NCBI RefSeq assembly: GCF_918797505.1 | Contig: NC_092797.1 | Coordinates: 17,559,372 to 17,623,371 of the forward strand | DNA: 64,000 nt | From: Bemisia tabaci | Lineage: Eukaryota > Arthropoda > Insecta > Hemiptera > Aleyrodidae | Reading direction: 5' to 3' | Shown here: one piece after another, positions 11,980-23,884 of the stretch | How the letters are laid out: each line of letters opens with the position of its first letter | How positions within the stretch are numbered: the first letter of the stretch is position 1 | Notes under the pieces: model-generated | What the model was told of the DNA's origin: nothing | What the model saw: the letters and a program-made list of their open reading frames with translations, nothing else | Databases searched by the model: none | Position numbers and translations under genes: made by a program

Positions 11980-12610
11980 AGCCTTCTGTAGCCAAACCTT
12001 TTCCCTCCCTTCTCCGCTGAATCACGGGCAAGCCCGGAACTCATCGGTTGAATTGCGACTCACGATTGCTTTTTGTTGGGCACTTGTGAACCGGTTAAGA
12101 ACTGATAAAAGCTCGAATTAGAAAAACCAGGGACATAGAAAAGTGCTCTAGTGTAACGAAATGAGCATTGAACGAGTGCCCCGCCATCCCGGCGAGAGCA
12201 AGAGGAGACCGGATTCCGGCGAAAGTCTTTCGAAGCACCAACACAAGCGTCTATGAAGCTCTATGGGCTTAATTGCAGCCCTTGATCTCATTATGTTCAG
12301 CCCTCAAAACTAGGCAATCTGGGGACTTAAGCCGCCGAGCAGTCGAGTGGCGCGCATTGCGCTATTGCCTCCTCTAAACGCCTTTTTCTTTTTAAGTGTA
12401 TTGTATTTCGGTGGAAAATAACATAAGACTAACAAGAAAAAGATCCGTTTGCAATAGGTATGTTGCAAACAAATAGTCAAATCGGCCATTTTATCAAATG
12501 CCAAGGCAGACAGTCAAATTTTCAGAGTTTACGAGGTGTCTTACGTAGTCACTAAGACCTCTCGAATTTCGAATTTTTTAAGGGTAAAAATTCATAAAAG
12601 TACAGACTAT
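11980..12610. other. No gene recognised
   Basis: No recognisable coding region, RNA gene or delimited element. Confidence 0.45.
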
Positions 12611-12615
12611 CATTT

Positions 12616-12753
12616 GGACTGCATTTTGCAATTTGGAACTATAAATTCCACCTCATCTGAAAAAACACTTATGTGCATGTGGTAAACCAATGGCACATAC
12701 GTTGTTTTTAAACTGGGCCGGAATTTATAACTCCTAATTACAAAATGCAGTCC
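12616..12753. mobile_element. Foldback MITE, GGACTGCATTTTGCAAT family
   Basis: GGACTGCATTTTGCAATTTG at the left pairs with CAAAATGCAGTCC at the right, and inner ATAAATTCC pairs with GGAATTTAT. 138 bp. The flanks show only a 4-base similarity (attt on both sides), so the duplication length is undecided. Confidence 0.65.
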
Positions 12754-13199
12754 ATTTCATCTCCCGTTTCAAAATGCTCCTTGTATTTTTTCAACCGTCC
12801 AAATTGTGAAAACTATTTATTTTGTATATTTTGATATTAATGTGTGTTTGTGCATCACTCCAATTTGATTTTTACTATCATGTGCCGCATCTTAAATAAC
12901 CATTACTTTTTCATAAAATAAGGCATTGCGTAAGGTTTTAACTCTGCAGAGTGGTAAACTGGCCGAGAAATGCTCCTCCCCCACAATTAGCTTTTTACAG
13001 CCCTTAATTAGCTGCTAAATAGTTGGGCGCACTTGCAAGTCAGACATGTAGAGGACTCCGCCGACAACCGCGCTCTTGGACAAGAGGTATCTAAGAGACA
13101 TCCCCTGGGTAATTTTTAAAAGTTGAGAACAATTTTGCAGTAAATTATGGAGCGATTCCTTATTCATTAAATTTCTCTTACATGCAAGGCAAGGTAGAT

Positions 13200-13520
13200 T
13201 TACACAGGTATGGAAAAGTTGAAAATTTCCCATGAGCCTCAGTACGTGTCACATGACCTCGTGACTTAGGTTAAGGGGCCCGTTTTTTAATTAAATTACA
13301 ATCAAATTAACATTCAAACGTTTGTGCGTTTAAACGCTAAAATTAATATCGTATAACCAAAATTGTGCAAAAAATCCCACAAAATTTTGACAAACGATAA
13401 ACCGAACATAATAAATCAAAATAATCAAAACATCCAAAATGGCTGACGTTAAGGGGCCGCTGGAGAGCCAATCAGAGGCCAGTTGTTTAGTTCTGTCCAT
13501 ACCTGTGTAAATCTACCTTG
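13200..13520. mobile_element. MULE-like MITE with 9-bp target duplication
   Basis: A perfect 25-bp terminal inverted repeat beginning CAAGGTAGATTTACACAGG. Flanked by a perfect 9-bp duplication catgcaagg (13191-13199 and 13521-13529). A 9-bp duplication is typical of Mutator-like elements. The interior is AT-rich, 321 bp in total, with no coding capacity. Confidence 0.85.
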
Positions 13521-13529
13521 CATGCAAGG

Positions 13530-15570
13530 TGAAATAATTTGAGTAGAGAAGCAGCTACCCCAAAATAGTCCCCATTAAGATCTTAAAATAAAGAGAAAAG
13601 GACATTGAACGAGAGGGGTCACCTCAAAAGCAGACTTTTCCGAATGGTTCGAGTATTTCCAGAAGTGTCTTAATAAAGAGAGAGACATGCTGAACCCACG
13701 GCACCAAAGTTTTTTTCTTGAGAGCTCTCTGGAGAGGTCTCGATATTTTCTGGGCCGATCTACTTTTCTTGTGAATGTACCAAGTTATTACAGACCCTCA
13801 CACTTTTTATTTGAAATCGCTTTTATTTTCAGCGTCGATCCGCTGGTATTAAAATTTATTATTACTTACTCAAATTTAGCGCACGGTAAAAATACTTTAT
13901 TTTCGAGTTTTATTCGGAAATGCGATTTTCACTAACGATAAGTTGCAAAAAGAAAATTGGAGCTCATAATAATCATGGCATTTTTAATAAAAATATATAT
14001 CAATCTTATATAATGTAACTATTTTAATCCCTCTCAGATGGAATTTGATAATATAAATATTTTCATAAATTGTTTATTGTTTCAGTGTGAATATTTTGAA
14101 CTATGAATTTAATTTTAATGTATGACCTTTTAATATAATACAATTAGAGGGCTAAGTGTGAGTGCACAATCCTCTGTAGAGACGTTCTTTATTTTTCCCT
14201 CTGTGCTTATTGTTTATTTTTTTTTTTTTTTTTTTTTTATTAATTCGTTAATTCTTTGTGCTCCTCCTTTAAATATTCTACCCTGTGTGGCAATACTGTG
14301 GAGACCCGCGATGTTTTTTTGTGTCAAGAGGCATGTACGGTGGCAAGCACACTTCGTATGTCTGGTGTTTCCGGCAGGTCACGAGGTGACGTGAGTGACA
14401 TAGCGGCAGCCCCCCTCACAGCCGTGTCACATATTTGCCGAAACCACAGGACTGCGTATTTCTTACGTTACGCTTGGAAGAATTTCGCACGAGAATCCGA
14501 AAGCACGTCTGCCGACACTTGAATAGAAGGGAGACCCCCCCCCCCCATCACTATGCGACCCAACCCCCGGAAAATGCCTCGCGCTCTTTGAGGAGCTACT
14601 TTATACCCCGTATCGAGTGATTGTCTATCCTTGGATCGCATAACAATTCGTCTGCGGGACAAGATCAAATGACTTTTCACTTTTACGTTCTAAATTTTCT
14701 GGTCGGTATTACAATAATCCCTTTAAGAGGAATTGTTATTCACAGTTTGAACGTTTTTCGAGTGGTGTATAATACAATGGAGAATTTGCACACATAATGT
14801 TTTGCTTTATCTAAGAGTCCCTACTGATCTGAGTTCGCAGTATTTTGCATAATTTTTTTCGGTCATGGGAAATTGGAGGAAAACAGGTTTAAAAGTGAGA
14901 AAATGTGCCGCCTTGTGACGTCATCTAGCGGCATTTTCCATTTAAACACATATATTTTAGAAGATTAGGTTATTTTGTGATATTTTCTCTGATAATTGTC
15001 CAATTTAGAAACCAAGGATATGCTCGTGCTCAGTTTTCCTAGTATTACCATTTTAAAGATGAAATATACAAAATTTAAGACACCTGCAAATTCTCCATCA
15101 CGAGGCATATCATATTCTTCTTTTTCTTCTTCTACTTCTCCTTCCTCTCATTATTCTTCAACCATCTTATTCAGCTTTTCATAATAAATTGGTCCTTAAT
15201 ATAATTTCTACCACAATACTGAAACATGAAAAATGTTAACTTTTTAAAAGAACTGAAATTCACAGTTTGGACGTCTTTCAAATGCACAGAAAAAAAGTAT
15301 CACAACCTCAACTACATACTCCTAGCTGATTTTGACGCCAGCCTCAAGCATCATTGTGCCAACCAGAAGTATGAAGTCATCAGCCAAAGGGGTGGTTGAT
15401 CATGGCTGACTGTGAGGACACCAGCCACACTGAACGGTTGATCCAACCACAGTTTCCGTATACTCCACTACCACACTCAACCGTAACTCTGGCTGTTGCA
15501 GCAACTCTTATAGCTGGTGCCAAAATCAGACAGTAGTATTGTTGGGATTGCGCGATAATTTTGCCGGGGT
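13530..15570. other. No gene recognised; simple-sequence runs
   Basis: Contains a T run at about 14217-14240, a C run at about 14537-14546, and a TTC-rich stretch near 15116-15150. Open frames around 14256-14620 overlap the simple-sequence runs and look non-coding. Confidence 0.45.
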
Positions 15571-15577
15571 GGCACTT

Positions 15578-15720
15578 AAATGGGCATTTCCAATTCATTG
15601 TGGTGGTGCCGCAACCTAACTTGTGGTAATACGCATTTGGGTCGTAGAAACCTTATTTATTAGGGTATTAGCACAATTAACTGGGGTTATATATCACAAT
15701 TAGTCGGAACTTCCCGTATT
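15578..15720. mobile_element. Degenerate palindromic repeat (TTCCAATT...TGTGGTAGT family)
   Basis: GGGCATTTCCAATTCATTG at the left and CACAATTAGTCGGAACTTCCC at the right are loosely inverted. The same motifs with clean palindromy occur at 55391-55516. This copy is eroded and its ends are approximate. Confidence 0.45.
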
Positions 15721-16204
15721 ATCCAGCGACCTCTACCTCTTTTTGCCGTTTTATATGAGTGATTCGGGAATATTACCGTGAATAGGCAAAAAGTGTCCCT
15801 GTTCTACTCGAAACTCAGATAGTTCAATGAGACAAAATTTTCCGAGCTTATTCGAACCCGCACCCTTATACTTCAGAAGTCAGTGGTTTTCAATACTGTC
15901 TCAGAATCATGCTATAACCGCATCAAAAATTACACAGAACAAACACATCATGCTGATTAAAGAAGGGTAGGGGTGGGAAATGGAAAGAAATTGGCGGAGA
16001 AAATCACCAGAGTGGAGAGACGGAGAAGTGAGCAGCGCGTCAGGCGGGGATGCGAATGGCGCGAGTTAATCCCGTGCCAACGCATCTCAAGAATGCTGAT
16101 GAAATGGCAGAATTAAAATGCCAACGATCTTGATTTCACGCTACGGGTGCACCGAGCTCGGGTACGCGTTTCAGCCGAGCACCGTCTGAAACGCTCGTAA
16201 GCAT

Positions 16205-16868
16205 ATTCGCTCCGTCCCGCTCGAATCCAGTTTTTCATGCTCAAATATTACATTCAAAACTCAGTCCTAGTGAAAATATTCCAAAAGAAAACACTTTTTC
16301 AAGACCTACCCTTAACCATGGCATAGCGTGACGAATTAGTAACAACGTATTTTTGGGATTCGCTCCGTCCCGCTCGAATCCAGTTTTTCATGCTCAAATA
16401 TTACACTTAAAACTCAGTCCTGGAGAAAATATTCCAAAAGAAAATTCTTTTTCAAGACCCACCCTCTAACCTCTATGGCATAGCGTGATAAATTTTTGGG
16501 ATTTTTAAAAATTGAATCCTTCCTCTGTGGCATGATTTATGCAAATTTTCATTAGTTTTTGCTTTTATTGAATTACAGATTCCCTAAAATCTAAAATTTT
16601 GAAAAAAAATTCAATTTTTCAAAAAAATCCAGTTTTTCATGCTCAAATATTACATTCAAAACTCAGTCCTGGAGAAAATATTCCAAAAGAAAATACTTTT
16701 TCAAGACCTACCCTTAACCATGGCATAGCGTGACGAATTCGTAACAACGAATTTTTGGGATTTTTAAATATTGAATATTTCCTCTGTGGCATGATTTTTG
16801 CAAATTTTCTTTAGATTTTTCTGTTTTTGAATTACAGATTCCCTAAAATCTAAAATTTTGAAAAATAA
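16205..16868. repeat. Tandem array with about 249-bp unit
   Basis: The segment starting TCCAGTTTTTCATGCTC recurs at 16226, 16379 and 16628. The last two carry a full unit through TGGCATAGCGTGA, TTCCTCTGTGGCATGATTT and ATCTAAAATTTTGAAAAA (period 249). The first is a partial unit (spacing 153) and shares ATTCGCTCCGTCCCGCTCG with the second. This could be the edge of a satellite. Confidence 0.8.
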
Positions 16869-17065
16869 ATTTGGTGCTGTATGTTTTTTATGTAAGCTAC
16901 AAAATATATTAGTGTCCCCCGGAATCTGAGATACAAAATTAATTCATTCCATAGAGGGTTGACTAGAGTCAGGCAAATCCAGGTACCTCAAACGGGGGGA
17001 GGCATAAGGGGGTCTGGAGGCTTCCCCCAGAAATTTTTTGAATTTTTGAAGAATCTAATATGTAG

Positions 17066-17954
17066 CAGGGCCGGATTAAGGGGTGGCCATATGGGCCGCG
17101 GCCCGGCGGCAAATCCAGGGGGCGGCAAAAATTTGCAATTTTTTAAAGTGTAGGTATAAAAAAATCGGATTTATAAAAACAAAATTAAAAACGAGAAAAG
17201 GCGACAAAATGTCTCATTTCCTGAGAGTATAGTACTTTCTAATTTTGTCGTCTCTTAGTGATCCAAGAGACAGCACCTTCAATAAGTCGAGTTAAGAAAG
17301 AGACCAAACTCTCAATTTGGCCTGGAACGGCGCGAATTAGAGAGAAATGATAACAAGGACTTGAGATGAAAAGGAGAAGCCCTCGGCGCGACGATCGGCA
17401 TGTAACACATATTAGCGCCTAGAAGACTGCACGAATACTTCACGTATTGCATCAAACACAGTGCGGTCATTGCGGTCAGCGTGAAACGGATAGCGCCTAC
17501 AAGCATGCATGAATACTTCACGCATTGCGGCAAACACAGTGAGGTCACCCCGAAACGCATAGCGCCTACAAAACTGCGTGAATACTGCACGCATTGCGTC
17601 CAACACGGTGCTGTTTGCGCGGCGCGGCAGCGGAGGTTAAAATCATTGAACCACATTTATGTTTGTTCTTTCATAATTTTTTCGTTCATTTCTTACGAAT
17701 GGAAGGCCTTGTCCACACAGAGATAGGTTTACGGAACTTAACTTTCGCTCAAAGTTTCGTGAACTTTCAACTTTTGCTAGTAGTGTTGATAGGGCTTTCC
17801 CAAAAAATGAGTTCAACACGAGTAAATGCGTCTTATGCACCCCTCCCCCGGTGGTACGTTCATTTGATGGTTTTTATCGAGTTTCAAAACGAATGAGAAG
17901 GGAGCGGCAAAATATAGGCGGCCCATGGGCGGCAAGTAGGTGAATCCGGCCCTG
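17066..17954. mobile_element. Non-autonomous hAT element, CAGGGCC family, copy 2 (889 bp)
   Basis: Termini CAGGGCCGGATTAAGG and AATCCGGCCCTG. Flanks atatgtag (17058-17065) and atatgcag (17955-17962) match at 7 of 8 bases. It carries the same layout as 4662-5481: subterminal inverted GCGGCCC segments, a CTCATTTCCTGAGAGTAT stretch, and several tandem units around 17415-17600 each holding an AATACTKCACGCATTGCG-type core. No transposase. Confidence 0.9.
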
Positions 17955-17962
17955 ATATGCAG

Positions 17963-19410
17963 TCTGGGTGAATTTCGTCATGAATAATTACCTAAATGTA
18001 AGCGTCTCTCCGGCGTCAACTGCACTCTAGATTTCCCTCCAGGATTTCTAACAGTGCCCAGGAAAATCTATCTAAATTATCTAATCGTCTATCCAAATCT
18101 GGTTTGAAAAATCAATGCCAGCTTTTAATATCTCATCCAAAATTCATCACTAAACGCTGATGACGGCTTTACTCTCCCATTTAAATTTTCAATCTTTGTC
18201 ACAGTTTTAAAGATCTATCGATTCAATTTTCATGATTTTTGCAGCTATCGAGAGGAGACATCCCTCAGATGAGCCCGGACTCGCTAAGTAGGCCTCAGAG
18301 GGCGCGAAGCGCCTTCTATATGTTGGGCTGCGTAGTGGTCAGGGAGGCTTCCTAGTTTCTTACAGATTGCCTAATAATGTTGGCTCATCCTGATTCCTAA
18401 GGTTTAATTTCAAGTAAATTTGTGTGGATCTAACCAGGAGGCACAAAGAGGAATTTTTTATGGGGGGGAGGGGGGGCAGTCTCCTGCCGGCCAAAGTTTG
18501 CATTGGATATTCTGTTGGATATGCCGGTCGTGTACAAAATTGTAATAGTTTTTGAGTGGTAGGGACGGCAGAATGGCATCGGACGGACGAGAAAACCTTT
18601 GCAGAGTGCATGGGTTTTTTGTTACTTCAGGTACAGCTAATTTTGCATATTCCAATGTTTGAAGGAGTTCTGTCGTAAACGAGGAAATTTACGTTGCCAA
18701 GTTGCTTTTACCGACATTTCAGCCTCCGAAGCTCCACTGAAAAGCTCGAGCTCTTTTGTCAATTAATTATGAATGATCTGACAACTTCGCCCACCCCGAT
18801 GACGTCTTTACTGTTTTCATTAACCCTTTGCATTATATTGGCTGGCAGAAAATCCTAACTCCCCGTGGAAAATAGCTGAGTGCACCGCAACGGCAATGTT
18901 GATGCTATACCTGCGCTCAGTTTCATGCAGGCTTGACAGGTCGCATTGTAAAAGCTCACTGGAGGATCCGCCCTGGGCAAGATGGAAAATTTGATCAAAA
19001 AACTCTCATTTTCAAATCATAAATTCTTGACCATGTCGATTTATTGTTTCATTTATTAAAAAATCAAATTGGTCATGTTTTATGACTTAACGGCCAGGCC
19101 TATCATATCCATGACTCAAATCTATACCCGTTTATTTTTATACCTCAAAAACTTTCCTAAAAACTTACTTCTTTTCAGTTTGATGACTTCCTGCCACTTG
19201 GTATGTGCCAATTGCAAAAAATATAAGACATTTTAAATAAAATCTGCATAACAACGTGTGAATTCTATTGCTCATCAGTTTTTACAGAAAAATATTTACA
19301 ACAAGAGCGGAAAAATGAATGAAAATTGGCCGTATTCCGGTCATAAGTTTAGAACTCCCACGCGCTCTTTTTACGTCTAACTTTCGTCTAAAATCACGCG
19401 CTACCTAATC
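17963..19410. other. No gene recognised
   Basis: A G-rich run at about 18461-18477. Open frames opposite it (18360-18655) show no recognisable domain. No delimited element. Confidence 0.45.
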
Positions 19411-19462
19411 TTACTTACTTACTTACTAAGTTTACTTACGCTACTTACTTACTTACTAATGA
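19411..19462. repeat. Interrupted (TTAC)n microsatellite
   Basis: Repeated CTTACTTACTTACTTAC blocks interrupted by AAGTTTACTTACGC and similar. Too short and interrupted to be coding. Confidence 0.85.
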
Positions 19463-19532
19463 TGCTACAGCCCGGGGTGGGCTTTGGCCTCCAAGACGAC
19501 GCGTTTAGGTCGCTTTATCCGTAGGTTGTTTG

Positions 19533-19687
19533 CAGTGGAGTGGCGTGAATTGCGATCTATCGATTGTTACACCATTTAAAGCATGGAAAAGGATCGATTA
19601 ACAGGGTGCGCAGCGAACACCTTATTCATCGATTCTTTACCATAGGTTTAAATTACGTAAAAATCGATATATCGCAATTCATGCTTG
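19533..19687. mobile_element. hAT-type hairpin MITE (CAGTGGCGTGGCG family), copy 3, right end lost
   Basis: Starts CAGTGGAGTGGCGTGAATTG and keeps the core GATCGATTAACAGGG and CAGCGAACACCTTATT. After ATATCGCAATTCATGC the right terminus is replaced by unrelated sequence, so no target duplication can be read. Confidence 0.8.
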
Positions 19688-19689
19688 TC

Positions 19690-20420
19690 CAGGTACCGAG
19701 ACTTCGTCTTGGCTTTCGTAGCTTGGGTGCTTTTACGTGTTAGGGTCGCTAGCCTTACACACATTCCCTCTTCCTTTTCTTGGGCTTGGGACCAGCTAGA
19801 GGAAAACAACTAGGCGAAGTTAGAAAATATGACAAGTAGCTGAAATTATGGAACGAATCGATGCGATATATCGCACATCCCTCTGACACAAAAAAATGGC
19901 GTCCGTCGAATCACCTTAACATCCGTTGCACATACGGTCATTTTGCACGTACTCGCGAAAAGCATTTAGCCAGCCCAGTTTTGAGGATAGGCACTGGGCA
20001 GAGTGGAGGCAACCACCCAGGGCGTCGTGAGCGCCCCAGGATAATACCCTCACAACCGACGCTGCAGCCCGAGCGTAATTAGAAGGAACTAAAATTTTCG
20101 AGATGTTGCAAGGCTGGTTGCATCCCGAGCCCTCGAGCAGAAGAGGAGCACGTAACAGAACCGGCAGATGTGGGTCGAGGATCATAAAACGGCAGAAATT
20201 ACGTGCAACTTGTATTCTGCCTGCATTGATCTGGGCACTTATCTGTATTATCACGAGAAAAATTCACTGGTCTGGCGCTCGCCTGTGCTTCAGTTTTTAT
20301 TAAATTTCCCATTGTTTGCCATGAAGTTTGCCGGCCGCTCGCGGCTTCCTGTTACTTCGCTCCGTGCTCGGTCGCAGCGTGCGTTATCAGGGATCGCTGA
20401 AGTTTTTAGTTTTGAGACAG
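19690..20420. other. No gene recognised
   Basis: Slightly GC-richer than average around 19980-20200 and 20330-20400. Overlapping short frames on both strands show no domain I can name. Confidence 0.4.
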
Positions 20421-20425
20421 CTGTA

Positions 20426-20678
20426 CTGCAGTGCTGAGTAAGAACGACATATGAACATTCGAGAGTTGCCAAATTTCCCTTGATAAAACATGTATACTTG
20501 ACAAAATTTATGCATATTTTTCCTTGAAATAGTCGGATATTTTGGACTAAATTGCGTACAAAATCATCAGAAAATTTTGGGGGAAAATATTCACAATTTT
20601 CCCAGTAAATTCGGTTTTCATCGGAGGATACTTGGCAACGTCTAAAGGCTCATACGGCGTTCTTCCTTGACGCGGCAG
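20426..20678. mobile_element. 253-bp CTGCCGTGC-family MITE
   Basis: Left end CTGCAGTGCTGAGTAAGAAC, right end GTTCTTCCTTGACGCGGCAG. Flanked by tgta on both sides (20422-20425 and 20679-20682), a 4-bp target duplication. The arms carry AACATTCGAGAGTTGCCAAA and TTGGCAACGTCTAAAGGCTC. Length is exactly 253 bp, as in several other copies. Superfamily undecided. Confidence 0.85.
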
Positions 20679-20683
20679 TGTAG

Positions 20684-21450
20684 AGCGGAGATATTTCACC
20701 GGCGGAAGTAGATGGCAAGTGAAATTTAATTAACCAAAGTAGGGTGGGTTATCACCGGTCGCGCAGAAATTGAGAATATCAAAAAAACTCATTTAAAAGG
20801 GGCATTTCGACGGTGAAATTGAAAAAATGCCTATCTCGGCTGTGGTGTTTCGAAATCTCCGCTCCTATTTTTTTGAAAAAAAAGGAGACTGAACCAACAT
20901 CATGGCTTGAAGTTTTCACAGAATATTCTTTAGGAAGAGAAGGAAAGTCACTGAAATTTTCGAAAAACAATATAGTTTTCCATGTGGAAAATAAAGTATG
21001 ACGGAAGTCTGCAACGCCGTATACCGACATACGCATTTCCGCAGTTTCACTATCGATATTTTGGTTGGTATGTATTTTTTCTACTCCTTTAATTACCTCT
21101 TTTTTTACAGTTTAAAAAAACAAAAAACAAAAAATTACATCTTTTTACTCATAAAGCTGCTTGTCTCTGGCTCTGAAAACTTATGAAAAGCTCCGAGTAA
21201 AACTGTGTGACCGTTCACAGAAAAAGGAGTCTCCATACGGGACATCTTACATTTGGGATACCTGGTGATTTGTCACGCTATAGGAGTATTTCACAACCAT
21301 TTTGACATAACTGGATAAAAAAAAAATGATGAAATTTCAACTTTTTTTTTCTTGGAGGATGACAATACTTCCTCTCTACCCTAGGGGAGCGAGAAAGTAA
21401 AAATACGAGGTAAAGTCACACTGCTTGTCGAACGTCCTGGTTGGCTTTGG
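20684..21450. other. No gene recognised
   Basis: No recognisable coding region or delimited element. A-rich and T-rich patches near 21110-21135 and 21317-21351. Confidence 0.45.
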
Positions 21451-21454
21451 TGAA

Positions 21455-21845
21455 TTTTCCTGTTTTCTTCCTCGATCAATCGTGGCACCTGTGAGTGATA
21501 CCACTATTCGGCCACGTGGGAGCTGGGGTTGCATACACTGGAAACTGAATAGGCAAACTGCTGATCACTCCGCAAACCGCGCTCGGTGAATTATTCTTGC
21601 TCCCTTCCTAGAGAGCTGGTGACATCTGAGCATGATATCAGTATCCAGCCACTTGGGTGCTCAGTTTGCCTACACTGAAAACTGTAGACAAATTGACGGT
21701 GTATAAAATTTGCCGCTCCACACAGCTCCCTCGGTGAATTATTCCTCCTTTCTTCCTCGAGAAATCGTAGTACCTGAGAGTGATGATTCGACCACATGGA
21801 AGCTAGGGTTGTCTACACTTAAAATTGAAGACAAACTGACAATGA
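21455..21845. repeat. Diverged tandem array, unit about 135-150 bp
   Basis: Three units beginning near 21471, 21606 and 21756. Each reads CCT-(C/A)GA-GA, then GTGATACCACTATTCGGCC or a variant, then a CACnTGGGAGCT-like stretch and CACTGAAAACTG-like sequence before a conserved CAAACTGAC. They differ substantially, so the array is old. A solitary relative lies near 6170-6260. Confidence 0.65.
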
Positions 21846-21849
21846 GCTA

Positions 21850-22255
21850 TAGTAAGATCCAATACGTTTTTCAGGGTTTTACCTGATGCCACAAAAGATT
21901 TTCTGATGATTCTCGGTTTTTTAGGGTTTCTAGATGCTATAATTTTTCTCGTGTTTTTTGACAGATCTTTGGTCTACTGGTTGAAGATTTTAAAAAATTA
22001 GTCAAGGGGTTCTCGGACTAATATTTTCTTTGGGCCCCCAGTCCTCCCCCAACCCGGTGTGGGGCCCCTAGAAGTGCACGCCATCTGGGCCTTATTCCAC
22101 CAGTCCGCGTAGCCGGACTAACAGCATATGAAATAACAATTTTACTTTCGGATTTGAAAAATGAGTATTCAGTAATATCCGTGGACAATAATATACCCGT
22201 AAATAATTAATGCCAGAAAATGTTCAATTTCGATTTTTACTGCAATGAGAAAGGG
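21850..22255. other. No gene recognised
   Basis: Unremarkable AT-rich sequence with a short GGGCCCC-rich patch near 22033-22072. Confidence 0.4.
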
Positions 22256-22260
22256 AAATA

Positions 22261-22458
22261 CTGCCGTTGTTAAGGAAGAACGCATTATGAACATTTAAAC
22301 GTAGCCAAATTTCCTCCGACTAAGTTTTAATTTATAGTGAAAGTTATAAATATTTCCCCTTGAAATTTTCAGGTAATTTAGGTCACAATACAAATAACAT
22401 TCTTCGAAAAAACTAGAGGAAAATATTCCCAAATTTCCTCGTATTTAAACAGCATCAT

Positions 22459-22499
<41 letters not shown>

Positions 22500-22543
22500 A
22501 AACGACATGAAGGCTCATGCGTCATTATTCCGTAACACGGCAG
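22261..22543. mobile_element. CTGCCGTGC-family MITE, expanded by a poly-A run
   Basis: Left CTGCCGTTGTTAAGGAAGAA, right CCGTAACACGGCAG, with aata on both sides (22257-22260 and 22544-22547). It is 283 bp rather than 253, the excess explained largely by an A run at about 22458-22496. Arms are more diverged than in other copies. Confidence 0.8.
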
Positions 22544-22547
22544 AATA

Positions 22548-23170
22548 GATAAAAACAAACACAAAATTTTAGGCCGGAACTTTTTGTTTCCAACTATTTA
22601 AAAAAAAGGGTACCAGAGGAATACCCCCACAACAATTCGCGCAATAAAATCCGCCCTGGAAAAAACGTTCGACCATTTCCGATGAACACTGGATTTTATT
22701 TCTTTTTTTTTCGCCGATATCACCGGAAAGTGACGGGCGATATTTTATCAGCTGCTGAAAACAATAATTCACTTTTGCCGCGGCGATGAACGGTTTGCAA
22801 ACACGACTTCCCGCGCCCGAGTGGAAGTGCATTTGAATGAAAAAGCACGAAATATCTGCCGATTTGCTCGGGTCTTTTCCTGGCAGCGTGAGAACGGAGG
22901 CTGCTCCGTTTTTAATAAGTGGGCTTTTTGCGTCAAAGGCCGCCGCACGCGCCTGTTTCCGGTTGGATCAAACTACCGCCCCCGGTACATAACACACATG
23001 CATATTATATATACATATGTAAAATAACGTCTATATACCGCAAGAGGGGAGAGACGCTACATTTATTGTCGGATTTTTTTTTCTAGCGTTGCTGTCTCCC
23101 TGTCACTTTATCATCACATACGGGGTGATATGGAAGACACCAAGAGTGACCCGCCTTGGTGTGTTGCTAT
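22548..23170. other. No gene recognised
   Basis: Short open frames on both strands without recognisable domains. Confidence 0.45.
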
Positions 23171-23177
23171 TTTTGAC

Positions 23178-23396
23178 CATTGGAAAAAAGTCGCTTGGAT
23201 CTAGAGTCCAGACCTTTAAAAACATTGACAAGAAAAGATACTCTTGATTCAATGGAATTTTTACTAGAATCAAAAGGAAATCCGCTTAAATCAAGAGGGC
23301 TCGGCTCTTCGATGCGAGGAAAAATCAAGAGTATTGTCTCTTGTCAATGTTCTTAAGAGTCTGGACTCTAGATCCAAGCGACTTCTTTTTCCAGTG
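23178..23396. mobile_element. TA-type foldback MITE (GGATCTAGAGTCCAGAC arms), copy 1
   Basis: CATTGGAAAAAAGTCGCTTG at the left pairs with CGACTTCTTTTTCCAGTG at the right. Long arms containing GGATCTAGAGTCCAGAC are inverted on the other side. The better-preserved copy at 49824-50046 has TA on both sides. Here the flanks have decayed. Confidence 0.75.
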
Positions 23397-23414
23397 ATCC
23401 ATTGAAATTTAGCG

Positions 23415-23880
23415 GCAATTTCTGCTGATGGGCCGGAAATCCCGGGTCGGGATGTTATTTCAAATTTAAAGTTAGTCATGTCTTTTTTAGGAGTGTAAAT
23501 AACTGGTATAACAATCATTAGTAACTAGAATAATTGCAAGATGACGGGGGAGGGTGGGGGGGGGGATTGCCGGAGCGACCCGTTAAGAGTAACTCGCCTC
23601 AGTGTGTTACTATTTTTCGATAATCGATTTTTCCCAATTTGAAGCTATGGTAAAGAGTCCATTATTCAAGTGTTCGTTGCCAACACCCCGTTTATTGATT
23701 CTTCTCTATAGGTTTAAATGGCAGATTAATCGATACATCGCAAGCATGCCACGCCAATGGTCGGGATATTAATAGACCTTCGCTATTCAAGGGTATTTCC
23801 GATTATTTAGAATTTTCAGTACGTCATGTCTATTTTAGGAGTGTTAGTAATCACTATTTACTAGAATAATTGCAAGTTGC
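23415..23880. repeat. Diverged local duplication around a hairpin MITE
   Basis: TTTAGGAGTGT and ACTAGAATAATTGCAAG occur in order at 23488-23542 and again at 23834-23878, preceded by loosely similar GGTCGGGAT stretches. An eroded hairpin MITE lies between. A tandem duplication is the simplest reading. Confidence 0.5.
23617..23757. mobile_element. hAT-type hairpin MITE (CAGTGGCGTGGCG family), eroded copy 4
   Basis: Retains AATCGATTTTTCCCAATTTG, TTCGTTGCCAACACC, CTATAGGTTTAAATGGCAG and the right end ATCGCAAGCATGCCACGCCA. The left terminus is unrecognisable. Confidence 0.65.
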
Positions 23881-23884
23881 ATTT

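Noticed and set aside
15840..15920. Possible tRNA gene on the minus strand (GGTGCGGGTTCGAATAAGC)
   Set aside because: A B-box-like motif is present, but I cannot form a matching acceptor stem or D arm; at best a decayed tRNA or SINE head.
17312..17656. ORFs with repeated AMREVF-like peptides in the CAGGGCC elements
   Set aside because: They follow the DNA tandem units, occur in several frames, and are broken differently in each copy; the repetition is of DNA, not protein.
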